A DNA stretch of 55,371 nt from Mycobacterium tilburgii. Its GTDB lineage: Bacteria > Actinomycetota > Actinomycetes > Mycobacteriales > Mycobacteriaceae. Of this stretch, positions 17,479 through 31,500 are shown piece by piece (position 1 is the stretch's first letter; the number at the start of each line of letters is the position of its first letter). The stretch covers positions 1 to 55,371 of the forward strand of contig NZ_LR655706.1 of NCBI RefSeq assembly GCF_902168065.1, given 5' to 3'. The translations under genes were made by a program, and so were the position numbers. The notes below the pieces were generated by a model. It saw only the letters and a program-made list of their open reading frames with translations, was not told the DNA's origin and did no database searches.

Positions 17479-19365
17479 ATGACTGCCGTGAGCTTGCTGT
17501 CTCGCATCATCTTGCCGCGACCGGGTGAACCCCTCGACGTCCGCAAGCTGTACCTAGAAGAGTCCACCACCAACGGGCGGCGCACGCATGCGACCAGCCG
17601 CATTTCGCTGGAGATCGGCAAAGAGTCCGAGGTGTCGTTCGCCACCTACTTCAACGCGTTCCCGGCCAGCTACTGGCGGCGCTGGTCGATCTGCACCTCG
17701 GTAGTTCTGCGGGTCGAGGTGACCGGGACCGGGCGGCTGGACGTGTACCGGACGAAGGCCACCGGGGTACGGATATCGGTCGAGGGCCGCCAATTCGTCG
17801 GCACCGACGGCCAACCGGCCGTCGTCGAGATCGATGTGCCGCTGAAGCCGTTTGAGGACGGCGGCTGGATCTGGTTCGACATCACCACCGACACCGACGT
17901 CACCTTGCGCAGCGGGGGCTGGTACGCCACCGAGCCGGCCCCGGGCACGGCCAACGTCGCGGTCGGCATCCCCACCTTCAACCGCCCGGCGGACTGCGTC
18001 AACGCCCTGGCCGACCTCACCACAGATCCCTTGGTGGACGCGGTGATCGGTGCGGTGATCGTGCCGGATCAGGGCGTCCGCAAGGTCCGCGATCACCCCG
18101 ACTTCCCGGCCGCGGCCGCCGCCCTGGGCAATCGGCTCTCCATTCATGACCAGCCCAACCTCGGTGGGTCCGGCGGCTACAGCCGGGTGATGTACGAGGC
18201 GCTGAAAAACACTGACTGTGAACAGATTCTGTTCATGGACGACGATATCCGCATCGAGCCCGACTCGATTCTGCGGGTGCTGGCCCTGAGCCGCTTCGCC
18301 AAGTCGCCGATGCTGATCGGCGGCCAGATGCTCAACCTGCAGGAGCCGTCGCACCTGCACATCATGGGCGAGGTCGTCGACCAGTCGAACTTCATGTGGA
18401 CCGCCGCGCCGCACGCCGCATACGACCACAACTTCGCCGAATTCCCGTTGGGGGACAAGAACGAACGCAGCGCGCTGCTGCACCGGCGCATCGACGTCGA
18501 CTTCAACGGCTGGTGGACGTGCATGATCCCGCGGCAGGTTGCCGAGGAACTCGGCCAGCCGCTGCCGTTGTTCATCAAATGGGACGACGCCGAATACGGT
18601 CTGCGCGCCGGAGAACACGGCTACCCGACGGTCACCCTGCCTGGCGCGGCGATCTGGCACATGGCTTGGAGCGACAAGGACGACGCGATCGACTGGCAGG
18701 CCTACTACCATCTGCGCAACCGGCTGGTGGTCGCTGCGCTGCACTGGGAGGGTGACATCACCGGACTGGTTCGCAGCCATCTCAAGGCGACGCTGAAACA
18801 CCTTGCCTGCCTTGAATATTCGACTGTCGCGATCCAGAACCGGGCCATCGACGACTTCCTCGCCGGTCCGGAGCACACCTTCTCGATTCTGGAATCGGCG
18901 CTGCCGGAAGTTCATCGGCTGCGCAAGGAGTATACGGATGCCGTCGTGCTGCCGGCGGCCAGCGAGCTGCCGCCGCCGCGGTACAAAACCAAGGCGATGA
19001 AGCCGCCGGTGAATCCCGTGTCGATCAGCTACCGGCTGGCCCGGGGAATCCTGCACAACCTCACAGCCGCCGACCCGGAAAGCCACCGGCGGCCAGAGTA
19101 CAACGTGCCGACCCAGGACGCGCGCTGGTTCCGGCTGTGCACCGTCGACGGCGTCACCGTCACCACGGCCGACGGGTGCGGCGTGGTCTACCGGCAGCGC
19201 GACCGGCGCAAGATGTTCACCCTGCTGTTGCAGTCGCTGCGACGCCAGCGTCAGCTGCTGCGCCGGTTCGACGAGATGCGCCGTGTGTACCGCGGCGCGC
19301 TGCCGGTGCTGTCCAGCAAGCAGAAGTGGGAGACGGCGTTGCTGCCCGCAGCACAGCATGGCTGA
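17479..19365 (+). CDS. glfT2: Galactofuranosyltransferase GlfT2
   Basis: 628 residues (M. tuberculosis 637). It polymerises galactofuranose from UDP-Galf onto the lipid-linked precursor with alternating beta-1,5 and beta-1,6 links at the inner leaflet. An N-terminal beta-sandwich (residues ~1-150) precedes the GT-A catalytic domain. The metal-binding FMDDDIR places DDD at residues 254-256. The catalytic-base region IKWDDAEYG has aspartates 369-370, and IWHMAWSDKDD carries the conserved histidine at 394. The C-terminal helical domain is complete. GAGGAG lies nine bases before the ATG. It overlaps the next gene by eight bases. Confidence 0.97.
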   Translation: MTAVSLLSRIILPRPGEPLDVRKLYLEESTTNGRRTHATSRISLEIGKESEVSFATYFNAFPASYWRRWSICTSVVLRVEVTGTGRLDVYRTKATGVRISVEGRQFVGTDGQPAVVEIDVPLKPFEDGGWIWFDITTDTDVTLRSGGWYATEPAPGTANVAVGIPTFNRPADCVNALADLTTDPLVDAVIGAVIVPDQGVRKVRDHPDFPAAAAALGNRLSIHDQPNLGGSGGYSRVMYEALKNTDCEQILFMDDDIRIEPDSILRVLALSRFAKSPMLIGGQMLNLQEPSHLHIMGEVVDQSNFMWTAAPHAAYDHNFAEFPLGDKNERSALLHRRIDVDFNGWWTCMIPRQVAEELGQPLPLFIKWDDAEYGLRAGEHGYPTVTLPGAAIWHMAWSDKDDAIDWQAYYHLRNRLVVAALHWEGDITGLVRSHLKATLKHLACLEYSTVAIQNRAIDDFLAGPEHTFSILESALPEVHRLRKEYTDAVVLPAASELPPPRYKTKAMKPPVNPVSISYRLARGILHNLTAADPESHRRPEYNVPTQDARWFRLCTVDGVTVTTADGCGVVYRQRDRRKMFTLLLQSLRRQRQLLRRFDEMRRVYRGALPVLSSKQKWETALLPAAQHG

Positions 19366-19894
19366 ATCCGCGGCCGAGGCGCCGACCGGCGAGGTGGCCG
19401 CGATGGTCGCCGTCCAATCGGCGTTGGCCGACCGGCCCGGGCTGTTGGCCGTCGCCCGAGCCATGTCGCACTTCGGCGAGCACAGCCTCGGCTGGCTGAT
19501 CGTCGCGATGTTCGGCGCGGCGGTGGCGCCGGCGCGGCGCCGCGACTGGCTGGTCGCCGGCGCGGGCACCTTCACCGCGCACGCGGCGGCGGTGCTGATC
19601 AAACGGGTGGTGCGACGCAAGCGCCCGCATCACCCGGCCGTCACCGTCAACGTCGGCACGCCCAGTCAGCTGAGTTTCCCGTCCGCGCATGCCACCTCGA
19701 CGACGGCCGCGGCGCTGCTGATGGGGCGGGCCGCCGGGCTGCCCTGCGGACTGAGCGTGGCGGTGCTGGTGCCGCCGATGGCGCTGTCGCGGATACTGCT
19801 GGGCGTGCACTATCCCAGCGATGTCACTTTCGGCGTGGCGCTCGGCGCCACGGTCGCACGCCTTGCACTCTGGCTCGATAGGAAGTCGAGGTAG
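19358..19894 (+). CDS. PAP2-superfamily membrane phosphatase (Rv3807c-like)
   Basis: 178 residues with several membrane helices. The acid-phosphatase signature is complete: KRVVRRKRP, then FPSAHATS (PSxH form), then SRILLGVHYPSD. In M. tuberculosis this gene is proposed to dephosphorylate decaprenyl-phosphoryl-5-phosphoribose between the UbiA and DprE1 steps. That role is supported by its place directly before ubiA but is not visible in the sequence itself. The ATG at 19358 overlaps the glfT2 stop by eight bases, indicating translational coupling. Confidence 0.9.
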   Translation: MAESAAEAPTGEVAAMVAVQSALADRPGLLAVARAMSHFGEHSLGWLIVAMFGAAVAPARRRDWLVAGAGTFTAHAAAVLIKRVVRRKRPHHPAVTVNVGTPSQLSFPSAHATSTTAAALLMGRAAGLPCGLSVAVLVPPMALSRILLGVHYPSDVTFGVALGATVARLALWLDRKSR

Positions 19895-19905
19895 GTGTGT
19901 CCGAG

Positions 19906-20817
19906 ATGAGCGAAGACGTGGTGACCGGGCGGCCGCCGGCAAACCTGATCACCGGAGTGATCAAGGCGATGCGCCCGCGCCAATGGGTCAAGAACGTGTT
20001 GGTGGTGGCCGCCCCGGTGGCCGCGGCCGGTCGCGGTGTCCGCTACGACTACGCCGAAGTGGCGACCAAGGTGGGCGTGGCGTTCGTCGTGTTCGGCCTG
20101 GCGGCCTCGGCGATCTATCTGATCAACGATGTCCGTGACGTCGAGGCCGACCGTGAGCATCCCTCCAAGCGGTTCCGGCCGATCGCGGCCGGCGTGGTGC
20201 CCGAGTGGCTGGCCTACGTGCTCGCTGCGGCGCTGGGCACGGCCTCGCTGGCCCTGTCCTGGTGGCTCACCCCAAACCTCGCCGTGGTAATGGCCGTCTA
20301 CATCGCGATGCAACTGGCCTACTGCTTCGGCCTGAAACACCAAGCGGTGATGGACATATGCATCGTGTCGTCGGCGTATCTGCTGCGGGCGATCGCCGGG
20401 GGCGCGGCCACGGACATCCCGCTGTCCCAGTGGTTCCTGCTGACCGCGGCGTTCGCGTCGCTGTTCATGGTGGCCGGAAAACGCTATGCCGAATTGCAGC
20501 TGGCCGAGCGCACCGGGGCGGCCATCCGCAAGTCGCTGGAGAGCTACACCAGCACCTACCTGCGGTTCGTCTGGACGTTGTCGGCGACCGCAGTGGTGAT
20601 GTGCTACGGCCTGTGGGCCTTCGAGCGGGACCGTTACTCGGGTTCCTGGTTCGCGGTGTCGATGGTCCCGTTCACGATCGCGATCCTGCGTTACGCCGTC
20701 GACATCGACGGCGGGTTGGCGGGCGAGCCCGAAGACATCGCGCTGCGCGACCGGGTGCTGCAGCTGCTGTTCCTGGCGTGGATCGCAACGGTTGGTGCCG
20801 CGGTTGCCTTCGGCTAG
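19906..20817 (+). CDS. ubiA: Decaprenyl-phosphate phosphoribosyltransferase
   Basis: About 303 residues, counterpart of Rv3806c (302). It transfers 5-phosphoribose from PRPP to decaprenyl phosphate, the committed step to the arabinose donor DPA, in the inner membrane. The UbiA-superfamily motif NDVRDVEADREHP lies near residues 68-80, and about nine hydrophobic helices follow. The basic segment SKRFRPIAAG and the conserved GKRYAELQLAERTGAA loop are present. I chose the ATG at 19906 because MSEDVV matches the family N-terminus; a GTG at 19897, with GAGG five bases upstream, would add three residues. It sits between the phosphatase and aftB in the galactan operon. Confidence 0.95.
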   Translation: MSEDVVTGRPPANLITGVIKAMRPRQWVKNVLVVAAPVAAAGRGVRYDYAEVATKVGVAFVVFGLAASAIYLINDVRDVEADREHPSKRFRPIAAGVVPEWLAYVLAAALGTASLALSWWLTPNLAVVMAVYIAMQLAYCFGLKHQAVMDICIVSSAYLLRAIAGGAATDIPLSQWFLLTAAFASLFMVAGKRYAELQLAERTGAAIRKSLESYTSTYLRFVWTLSATAVVMCYGLWAFERDRYSGSWFAVSMVPFTIAILRYAVDIDGGLAGEPEDIALRDRVLQLLFLAWIATVGAAVAFG

Positions 20818-20845
20818 TCCCGGCTTGGAGGCCATCAAGCGTGAG

Positions 20846-22774
20846 ATGATGCACCGCCGGGCCGGGGGCACGCGGCGTGGCCGGTCGCCGTTCCCGTACG
20901 ACCCCGTGGTCCGGATCAGTCTGTGGATCAGCGTGGCGGTGATCGCCGCGCTGTTCGGCTGGGGAGCGTGGCAGCGGCGCTGGATCGCCGACGACGGGCT
21001 GATCGTGTTGCGCACTGTACGCAACCTGTTGGCCGGCAACGGGCCGGTGTTCAACCAGGGCGAGCGGGTGGAGGCCAACACCTCGACGGCCTGGACCTAC
21101 CTGATGTATGCGGGAGGCTGGGTCGGTGGGCCGCTGCGATTGGAATACGTCGCGCTGGCGTTGGCGCTAGTGCTGTCGGTGACGGGCGTGGTGCTGCTGA
21201 TGCTGGGCACCGGCCGGCTCTACGCACCGAGCCTGCAGGGCCGGCGCGCGATCATGTTGCCTGCCGGGGCGCTGGTGTACATCGCGTTGCCGCCGGCTCG
21301 GGACTTCGCCACCTCCGGCCTGGAAAACGGCTTGACGCTGGCCTATCTGGGGTTGCTGTGGTGGATGATGGTCTGCTGGTCCCAGCCGGTGCGCAACCGG
21401 CCGGATAGCGAGGTGTTCATCGGGGCGCTGGCCTTCGTCGCGGGGTTCAGCGTGCTGGTGCGCCCGGAGCTGGCGCCGATAGGTGGACTGGCACTGATCA
21501 TAATGCTGACGGCGGCCCGCACCTGGCGTCGCCGGGTGCTGATCGTGTCGGCCGGTGGGCTGCTACCGGTGGGCTATCAGATCTTCCGGATGGGATACTA
21601 CGGGCTGCTGGTGCCCGGGACCGCTCTGGCCAAGGACGCCGCAGGTGACAAGTGGTCTCAGGGCATGATCTATCTGTCCAACTTCGTTCACCCATACGCC
21701 GTGTGGTTGGCAGTACTGCTGTTGGTGCCGCTGGGTCTGCTGGTGATGGCGGCGCGACACCGCCCGTCGTTTCTGCGCCCGACGCTGGCCCCCAATTACG
21801 GTCGGCTCGCCCGCCGTGTGCAGTGCCCGTCGGCAGTGGTCGCCTTCGTCTTGGTGAGCGGTCTGCTGCAGGCGTTGTACTGGACTCGGCAGGGCGGTGA
21901 TTTCATGCACGCGCGGGTGTTGCTGGCGCCGCTTTTTTGTTTGCTGGCGCCGGTCGCGGTGGTGCCGGTGCTGATTCCCGACGGGCAGGATTACTCGCGC
22001 GAGACCGAGTACTGGGTAGCAGGTTCAGCCGGGCTGCTGTGGCTGGGGCTGGCGGGCTGGTCGCTGTGGGCAGCAAACTCGCCGGGGATGGGATACGACG
22101 CCACCCACGTCACCTACACGGGCATCGTCGACGAGCGGCGCTTCTACGCTCAGGCGACCGGGCACGCGCACCCGCTGACCGCCGCGGACTACCTGGATTA
22201 CCCGCGGATGGCGGCCGTGCTGACGGCGCTGGACAACACTCCCGAGGGGGCGCTGCTGTTGCCGTCGGGCAATTACACGCAGTGGGATCTGGTGCCGATG
22301 CTGCAGCCCCCGCCCGGGCAACCACCGCAAAATCCGCAACACGCAGTGTTTTTCACGAACCTGGGCATGCTGGGCATGAACGTCGGTCTCGACGTCCGGG
22401 TGATCGACCAGATCGGGTTGGCCAACCCGCTCGCCCAGCACACCCAGCGCCTGACACACGGGCGGATCGGGCACGACAAGAACCTCTTTCCCGACTGGGT
22501 GATCGCGGACGGGCCATGGGTGAAGCTGTATCCGGGCGTTCCGGGCTATCTGGACGTGAATTGGGTTGCTCAGGCGGTGGCGGCCCTGCAGTGTCCCGAC
22601 ACCAAGGCCGTGCTGGCTTCGGTGCGTGCGCCGATGACGCTGCATCGGTTCGTCTCAAACTTCTTGCACTCCTTCGAATTCACCGGCTACCGAATCGACC
22701 GGGTGCCCCGCTACGAACTCGCCCGGTGCGGTCTTCCGGTGCCCGAAGCGATTCCCCCGCCGGCGCGCGAGTGA
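20846..22774 (+). CDS. aftB: Terminal arabinofuranosyltransferase AftB
   Basis: About 642 residues (M. tuberculosis 627). It adds the terminal beta-1,2 arabinofuranose from decaprenyl-phosphoryl arabinose on the outer face of the membrane (GT-C fold). The N-terminal membrane helix is followed by WQRRWIADDGLIVLRTVRN, which contains the acidic DD pair of the GT-C loop. The long multi-helix core ends near residue 440, and the periplasmic C-terminal domain includes NYTQWDLVPM and VIDQIGLANPLAQHT. I start at the ATG pair at 20846; the M. tuberculosis start corresponds to the GTG near 20906. Twenty-eight bases separate it from ubiA. Confidence 0.94.
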   Translation: MMHRRAGGTRRGRSPFPYDPVVRISLWISVAVIAALFGWGAWQRRWIADDGLIVLRTVRNLLAGNGPVFNQGERVEANTSTAWTYLMYAGGWVGGPLRLEYVALALALVLSVTGVVLLMLGTGRLYAPSLQGRRAIMLPAGALVYIALPPARDFATSGLENGLTLAYLGLLWWMMVCWSQPVRNRPDSEVFIGALAFVAGFSVLVRPELAPIGGLALIIMLTAARTWRRRVLIVSAGGLLPVGYQIFRMGYYGLLVPGTALAKDAAGDKWSQGMIYLSNFVHPYAVWLAVLLLVPLGLLVMAARHRPSFLRPTLAPNYGRLARRVQCPSAVVAFVLVSGLLQALYWTRQGGDFMHARVLLAPLFCLLAPVAVVPVLIPDGQDYSRETEYWVAGSAGLLWLGLAGWSLWAANSPGMGYDATHVTYTGIVDERRFYAQATGHAHPLTAADYLDYPRMAAVLTALDNTPEGALLLPSGNYTQWDLVPMLQPPPGQPPQNPQHAVFFTNLGMLGMNVGLDVRVIDQIGLANPLAQHTQRLTHGRIGHDKNLFPDWVIADGPWVKLYPGVPGYLDVNWVAQAVAALQCPDTKAVLASVRAPMTLHRFVSNFLHSFEFTGYRIDRVPRYELARCGLPVPEAIPPPARE

Positions 22775-24139
<1,365 letters not shown>

Positions 24140-24162
24140 CCACGCAACACGACACGACTGTG

Positions 24163-24191
24163 GCGGCGGGAACCCTTCGGGGTCCCGCCGC
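24163..24191 (+). terminator. Strong hairpin after fbpA
   Basis: A 12-base-pair GC stem (GCGGCGGGA then CCC, with one bulged A) closes on a TTCG tetraloop 24 bases after the fbpA stop. There is no U-run afterwards, as is common for mycobacterial terminators. It probably ends or attenuates the fbpA transcript before fbpD, or stabilises its 3' end. Confidence 0.65.
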
Positions 24192-24293
24192 TCGTAGTTG
24201 CGGCAGTGTGACCTGTTTCACTACCCTGCGGATCGGCCGTACTTACGCGCTGGTTATTGTGCAAACACAGCGACAACACGATGGAGGGTGGAC

Positions 24294-25205
24294 ATGACGG
24301 TCGTGCGGGTTGTGCCAGCGGTTTTCTGGGCGCTCTGCGTGGCGGTACTGGCGGCGGGGCTGGCCTTGGCGCTACAGCTTGCCGGCATTGTCGGCAAAGC
24401 CAGGGCGGCGGGGTACGAAACGCTGATGGTTCCCTCGGCGGCCATGGGTCGCGACATCCCGGTGGCGTTCCTCGGCGGTGGGCCGCACGCCGTGTACCTG
24501 CTGGACGCCTTTAACGCGGCACCGGACGTCAGCAACTGGGTGACCGCCGGCAACGCGATGAACACGCTGGTCGGCAAGGGAATCTCGGTGGTGGCCCCCG
24601 CCGGGGGCGCGTGGAGCATGTACACCAACTGGGAGCGGGACGGCAGCAAACAGTGGGACACCTTTCTGTCCAGCGAGCTGCCGGACTGGCTGGCCGCCAA
24701 CAAGGGTTTGGCGCCCGGCGGTCACGGCGCCGTCGGCGCCTCGCAGGGCGGGTACGGCGCGCTGGCGCTGGCGGCCTTCCACCCCGACCGGTTCGGCTTC
24801 GCCGGCTCGCTGTCCGGGTTCGTCTACCCGTCGAGCACCAACTACAACGGCGCGATCCTGGTCGGCCTGCAGCAGTTCGGCGGCGTCGACGGCAACGGCA
24901 TGTGGGGAGCGCCACAGCTGGGCCGCTGGAAGAGGCACGACCCATACGTGCATGCTGCGCTGCTGGCGCAGAACAACACCCGGGTGTGGATCTACAGCCC
25001 CACCACCCAGGCCGGTGACGACGCCGCCATGGTCGGCCAGGTGGGCGCGGCGATGGGCAGCTCGCGGGAATTTTACCAGCAGTACCGCAACGTCGGCGGG
25101 CACAACGGGCACTTCGACTTCTCGGCAGGCGGCGACAACAGCTGGGGCTCGTGGTCGGGGCAGCTGGGGGCCATGTCGGGCGACATCGTGGGTGCCATCC
25201 GCTAA
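24294..25205 (+). CDS. fbpD: MPT51/MPB51 antigen, Ag85-related
   Basis: 303 residues (M. tuberculosis ~299). A secretion signal with a long hydrophobic stretch covers residues ~5-38, before GYETLMVPSAAMGRDI. The alpha/beta-hydrolase fold is like that of antigen 85. The nucleophile region is GASQGGYGAL, not the GLSMAGS of active mycolyltransferases, and the family is known to lack mycolyltransferase activity. It binds fibronectin and may act as a carbohydrate-binding adhesin. The ATG at 24294 follows GGAGGGTG. It lies between fbpA and culp6. Confidence 0.94.
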   Translation: MTVVRVVPAVFWALCVAVLAAGLALALQLAGIVGKARAAGYETLMVPSAAMGRDIPVAFLGGGPHAVYLLDAFNAAPDVSNWVTAGNAMNTLVGKGISVVAPAGGAWSMYTNWERDGSKQWDTFLSSELPDWLAANKGLAPGGHGAVGASQGGYGALALAAFHPDRFGFAGSLSGFVYPSSTNYNGAILVGLQQFGGVDGNGMWGAPQLGRWKRHDPYVHAALLAQNNTRVWIYSPTTQAGDDAAMVGQVGAAMGSSREFYQQYRNVGGHNGHFDFSAGGDNSWGSWSGQLGAMSGDIVGAIR

Positions 25206-25335
25206 CTCCGGGGACGATTGTCGGACGGAGGGAGCCGCGCCCCGAGCCGGTACCGTGTAGTGGACGTAGCAGAGGGCGGGACGGCCGCTTGACCGTGTTC
25301 GAGCTGCGACCGACCGACTCTGCCAGCAGGAGACC

Positions 25336-26349
25336 ATGACCACGAACTCCCGGCGCAACAAGCGCCGCCGCATCTTCGCTTGGGCCGCCGCGCTCAGCAT
25401 GGCCGGCGTCGTCCTGTTGGTCATCGTGGCCGTGGTAACCATGCTGCGTAGTTCCGAACCGCCACTCAGCGGGATGCTCCCGGGTGTGCTGCCGCCACCG
25501 TCCACGAGCAGCTACCCGCACAAGCCGCGGCCGGCCTCGCAGGACGCGTCGTGTCCCGAAGTCGAAATGATAGTGATCCCCGGGACCTGGGAGTCGTCGC
25601 CGCAGGACGATCCGCTCAATCCGGTGCAGTTTCCGAATGCGTTGCTGCACAACCTGACCGGGGTGATCAGGCAGCAGTTTCCGGCGTCGCGGGTGTTGAC
25701 CTACACCGTGCCCTACACGGCGCAGTTCCGTAACCCGCTGAGCGGCGACACCCAGATGTCCTACAACGAGAGTCGGGCCGAGGGCACCCGGGCGGCAATC
25801 CAGGCGCTGACCGACATGACCAACAGGTGCCCGCTGACCAGCTACGTGCTGCTGGGCTTTTCGCAGGGCGCGGTGATCGCCGGCGACATCGCCAGCGACA
25901 TCGGTAACGGGCGCGGCCCGGTCGACGACGATCTGGTGCTCGGGGTGACGCTGATCGCCGACGGCCGGCGTCAGCAGGGGGTCGGCAACGACGTCGGGCC
26001 AAACCCGCCCGGCGAGGGTGCCGAGGTCACCCTGCATGAGGTGCCGGTGCTGTCGGAACTGGGGTTGACAATGACCGGGGCGCGGCCCGGCGGTTTCGGC
26101 GACCTCTACAGCAAAACCAACGAGATTTGCGCCCCGGGTGATCTGATCTGCGCAGCCCCGAAAGAGGCGTTCAGCATCGCGAACCTGCCGAATGTCCTCA
26201 ATACCCTGGCCGATGGCGCGGGCCAGTCGGTTCACGCCATGTACGCCACACCCCAGTTTTGGAACCTGGACGGCACACCGGCGACGGACTGGACGTTGAA
26301 TTGGGCGCGTAATCTCATCGAAAACGCGCCGCACCCCAAGCACGGATGA
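25336..26349 (+). CDS. culp6: Cutinase-like lipase Culp6
   Basis: 337 residues (M. tuberculosis Rv3802c 336). A basic N-terminus (NSRRNKRRR) and one membrane helix (residues ~14-36) anchor a periplasmic serine esterase. The nucleophile is Ser176 in LGFSQGAV, and a cutinase-type disulfide-forming cysteine occurs in [12 protein letters not shown]. Rv3802c has phospholipase and thioesterase activity, is essential, and sits next to the mycolic-acid operon, consistent with a role in envelope lipid remodelling. The sequence is intact, and 267 bases separate it from fadD32. Confidence 0.94.
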   Translation: MTTNSRRNKRRRIFAWAAALSMAGVVLLVIVAVVTMLRSSEPPLSGMLPGVLPPPSTSSYPHKPRPASQDASCPEVEMIVIPGTWESSPQDDPLNPVQFPNALLHNLTGVIRQQFPASRVLTYTVPYTAQFRNPLSGDTQMSYNESRAEGTRAAIQALTDMTNRCPLTSYVLLGFSQGAVIAGDIASDIGNGRGPVDDDLVLGVTLIADGRRQQGVGNDVGPNPPGEGAEVTLHEVPVLSELGLTMTGARPGGFGDLYSKTNEICAPGDLICAAPKEAFSIANLPNVLNTLADGAGQSVHAMYATPQFWNLDGTPATDWTLNWARNLIENAPHPKHG

Positions 26350-26616
26350 CTGGTCGAGGACACAACGGTCAGGTGGGCTGGTACCGGCGGCAATCGGCGG
26401 TACCTTGAGATTTGGTCTGCCGCGCGTCGCCACCTAACATTAAGAGAAAACTAAGAGCTATTAGAGTTTGGTGGGCTTCCTACCGGGTCGTAGCTCGCAC
26501 GGACCGGCGCAGCTCTGCGCCGCTAACGAGGCTGGCCCACACAGACCAACAGTCGGCGTAGCCGACACCAGAACCGCCGGAGCAGCTGACCGGCGAGCGT
26601 GACAGGAGAGAGCGGC
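26350..26616. promoter_or_regulatory. fadD32 upstream region
   Basis: 267 bases without a gene. The stretch at 26435-26470 is distinctly AT-rich (ATTAAGAGAAAACTAAGAGC), standing out in this GC-rich genome and likely to lie in the promoter of fadD32-pks13-accD4. It contains two near-repeats of CTAAGAG/TTAAGAG spaced one helical turn apart, which could bind a regulator. AGGAGAG precedes the fadD32 ATG. Confidence 0.45.
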
Positions 26617-28515
<1,899 letters not shown>

Positions 28516-28526
28516 ATCCAGGAATC

Positions 28527-31500
28527 ATGGCTGACACAGAATCTGATCTGCCCGAAAACCCCGTAACCGCGGCCTCGGCCCCCGGCGGGGAGACCGGCGA
28601 GGTGCCCGCCGAGACGACCGCGCCGCCCGCCGGCGACGAGGTGACGCACAGCGACGGGGAGAAGCCGCGCATCACCACTGTCGCCGAGATGCGCGAGTGG
28701 CTGCGCAACTGGGTGGGCCGGGCCGTCGGGCAGTCGCCCGACGCGATCGACGAGTCCGTGCCGATGGTGGAGCTGGGGTTGTCGTCGCGCGACGCCGTGG
28801 CGCTGGCCGCCGACATCGAGGACCTGACCGGTGTTACCCTGTCGATTGCCGTGGCGTTCCAGCACCCGACCATCGAGTCGCTGGCGACCCGCATCATCGA
28901 GGGTGAACCGGAACGCCCCGATGACGACTTCGACACCGTCGACTGGACGCGCACCGGACCCGCGGAACGGGTCGACATCGCGATCGTCGGGTTGGCGACC
29001 CGGTTGCCCGGGGACATGAACAGCCCCGAGGAAACCTGGCAGGCGTTAATGGAGGGCCGCGATGCCATCACCGACCTGCCCGAGGGCCGCTGGTCGGAGT
29101 TCCTTGAAGAGCCGCGCATCGCACAGATGGTGGAGAAGGCGTGCACCCGCGGCGGCTACCTTAAAGACATCAAGGGGTTCGACTCTGAGTTCTTCGCGAT
29201 CGCCAAGACCGAGGCCGACAATATCGACCCGCAGCAGCGGATGGCGCTGGAGCTGACCTGGGAGGCGCTCGAGCACGCCCGCATTCCGGCGTCGAGCCTG
29301 CGCGGCGAGGCCGTCGGCGTGTACGTCGGATTCTCCAACCACGACTACCAGTTCCTGGCGGTCTCCGACCCGACCGTCGCGCACCCCTATGCGATCACCG
29401 GCACCGCGAACTCGATCATCGCCAACCGGGTCTCCTACTTCTACGACTTCCGCGGCCCCTCGGTGGCGCTGGACACTGCCTGCTCGAGCTCGCTGGTGGC
29501 GACGCATCAGGCGGTGCAGGCGCTGCGCAACGGCGAATGCGACGTCGCCCTCGCCGGCGGCGTCAACGCGCTGCTCACCCCGCTGGCGACGCTCGGTTTC
29601 GACGAGATCGGCGCCGTGCTGGCACCCGACGGCCGGATTAAGTCGTTCTCGTCGGACGCCGACGGCTACACCCGCTCGGAGGGCGGCGGCATGTTCGTGC
29701 TCAAGCGGGTCGCGGACGCTCGCCGGGACGGCGACCAGATCCTGGCCGTCATCGCCGGCAGCGCGGTCAACCACGACGGCCGCTCCAACGGTCTGATCGC
29801 CCCCAACCAGGACGCCCAGGCCGAGGTGCTGCGCCGGGCCTACAAGGACGCCGGCATCGATCCGCGCAATGTCGACTACGTCGAGGCGCACGGCACAGGA
29901 ACTGTGCTCGGCGACCCGATCGAGGCCGAGGCGCTGGGGAGGGTCATCGGCCGGGGTCGTAGCGCCGACCGCCCGGTGTTGCTGGGTGCGGTGAAAACCA
30001 ATGTGGGACACCTGGAGTCGGCCGCCGGCGGGGCCAGCCTGGCCAAGGTGGTGCTGTCGCTGCAGCACGACAAGCTGCCGCCGTCGATCAACTTCGCCGG
30101 GCCCAGCCCCTACATCGATTTCGACGGCATGCACTTGAAAGTCATCGACAGCGCGACCGATTGGCCCCGCTACGGCGGGTACGCGCTGGCCGGTGTGTCC
30201 AGCTTCGGCTTCGGTGGCGCCAACGCGCACCTGGTGGTGCGCGAGGTGCTGCCCAGCGACGTCGTCGAGCGCCAGCCGAAACCGGCGCCCGAGGCCGCGG
30301 CGCAGGCGGACGCCGAGCAAACCGAAATGCCTACGCTCGAAAGTCACTCGCTGCGCTTCGACGACTTCGGTAACATTATCCCCGACGATCTCCCGGTCGA
30401 CGACTTCGAGCCGGAGCTGCCCGGCCTCACCGAAGAGGCGCTGAGCCTCAAGGCGGCCACGTTGGAAGAGCTTGCGGCACAACAGGAAGCGGAGCCGGTC
30501 AAGCCGCTGATCCCGCTCGTCGTGTCGGCGTTCTTGACTTCACGCAAGAAGGCCGCCGCCGCCGAGCTGGCGGACTGGATGGAATCCCCAGAGGGGCAGG
30601 CGTCTTCGCTGGAGTTGATCGGCCGGTCGCTGTCGCGACGCAACCATGGCCGGTCGCGGGCGGTGGTGTTGGCCCACGATCACAAGGAAGCCATCAAGGG
30701 CTTGCGCGCGGTGGCCGAGGGTAAGCAGCGGCCGGGAGTGTTCAGTGTCGACGGCCCGGTGGCCAACGGCCCGGTGTGGGTGCTCGCCGGTTTCGGTGCG
30801 CAGCACCGCGAGATGGGCAAGAACCTGTATCTGCGCAACGAGGTGTTCGCCAGCTGGATCGACAAGGTCGACTCCCTGATCCAGGACGAGCTGGGCTACT
30901 CGGTGCTGGAGTTGATCCTCGACGACTCCCAGGACTACGGCATCGAGACCACGCAGGTCACCATCTTCGCGATCCAGATCGCGCTGGGTGAACTGCTCAA
31001 ACATCACGGCGCCAAGCCCGCCGCGGTGGTGGGCCAGTCGCTGGGTGAGGCCGCGTCGGCCTACTTCGCCGGTGGGCTGTCGCTGCGCGACGCCGCCCGG
31101 GCGATCTGCTCGCGGTCGCATCTGATGGGCGAGGGCGAGGCGATGCTGTTCGGTGAGTACATCCGGCTGATGGCGTTGGTGGAGTACTCCGCCGACGAGA
31201 TCAAGACGGTGTTCTCCGACTTCCCGGATCTCGAGGTGTGTGTCTACGCCGCGCCCACCCAGACCGTCATCGGCGGCCCGCCCGAACAGGTCGACGCGAT
31301 CATCGCCCGCGCCGAATCGGAGGGCAAGTTCGCCCGCAAGTTCCAGACCAAGGGCGCCAGCCACACCTCGCAGATGGATCCGCTGCTCGGCGAGCTCAGC
31401 GCCGAGTTGCAGGGCATCAAGCCTATGAGCCCCACGGTCGGCATCTACTCGACGGTGCACGAGGGCAGCTACGTCAAGCCGGGCAGCGAGCCGATCCACG

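Noticed and set aside
17554..19620. A 688-residue open frame on the minus strand opposite glfT2.
   Set aside because: It is the antisense shadow of a GC-rich gene: Arg/Gln/Asp/Val-rich with no domain, and glfT2 is unmistakable on the other strand.
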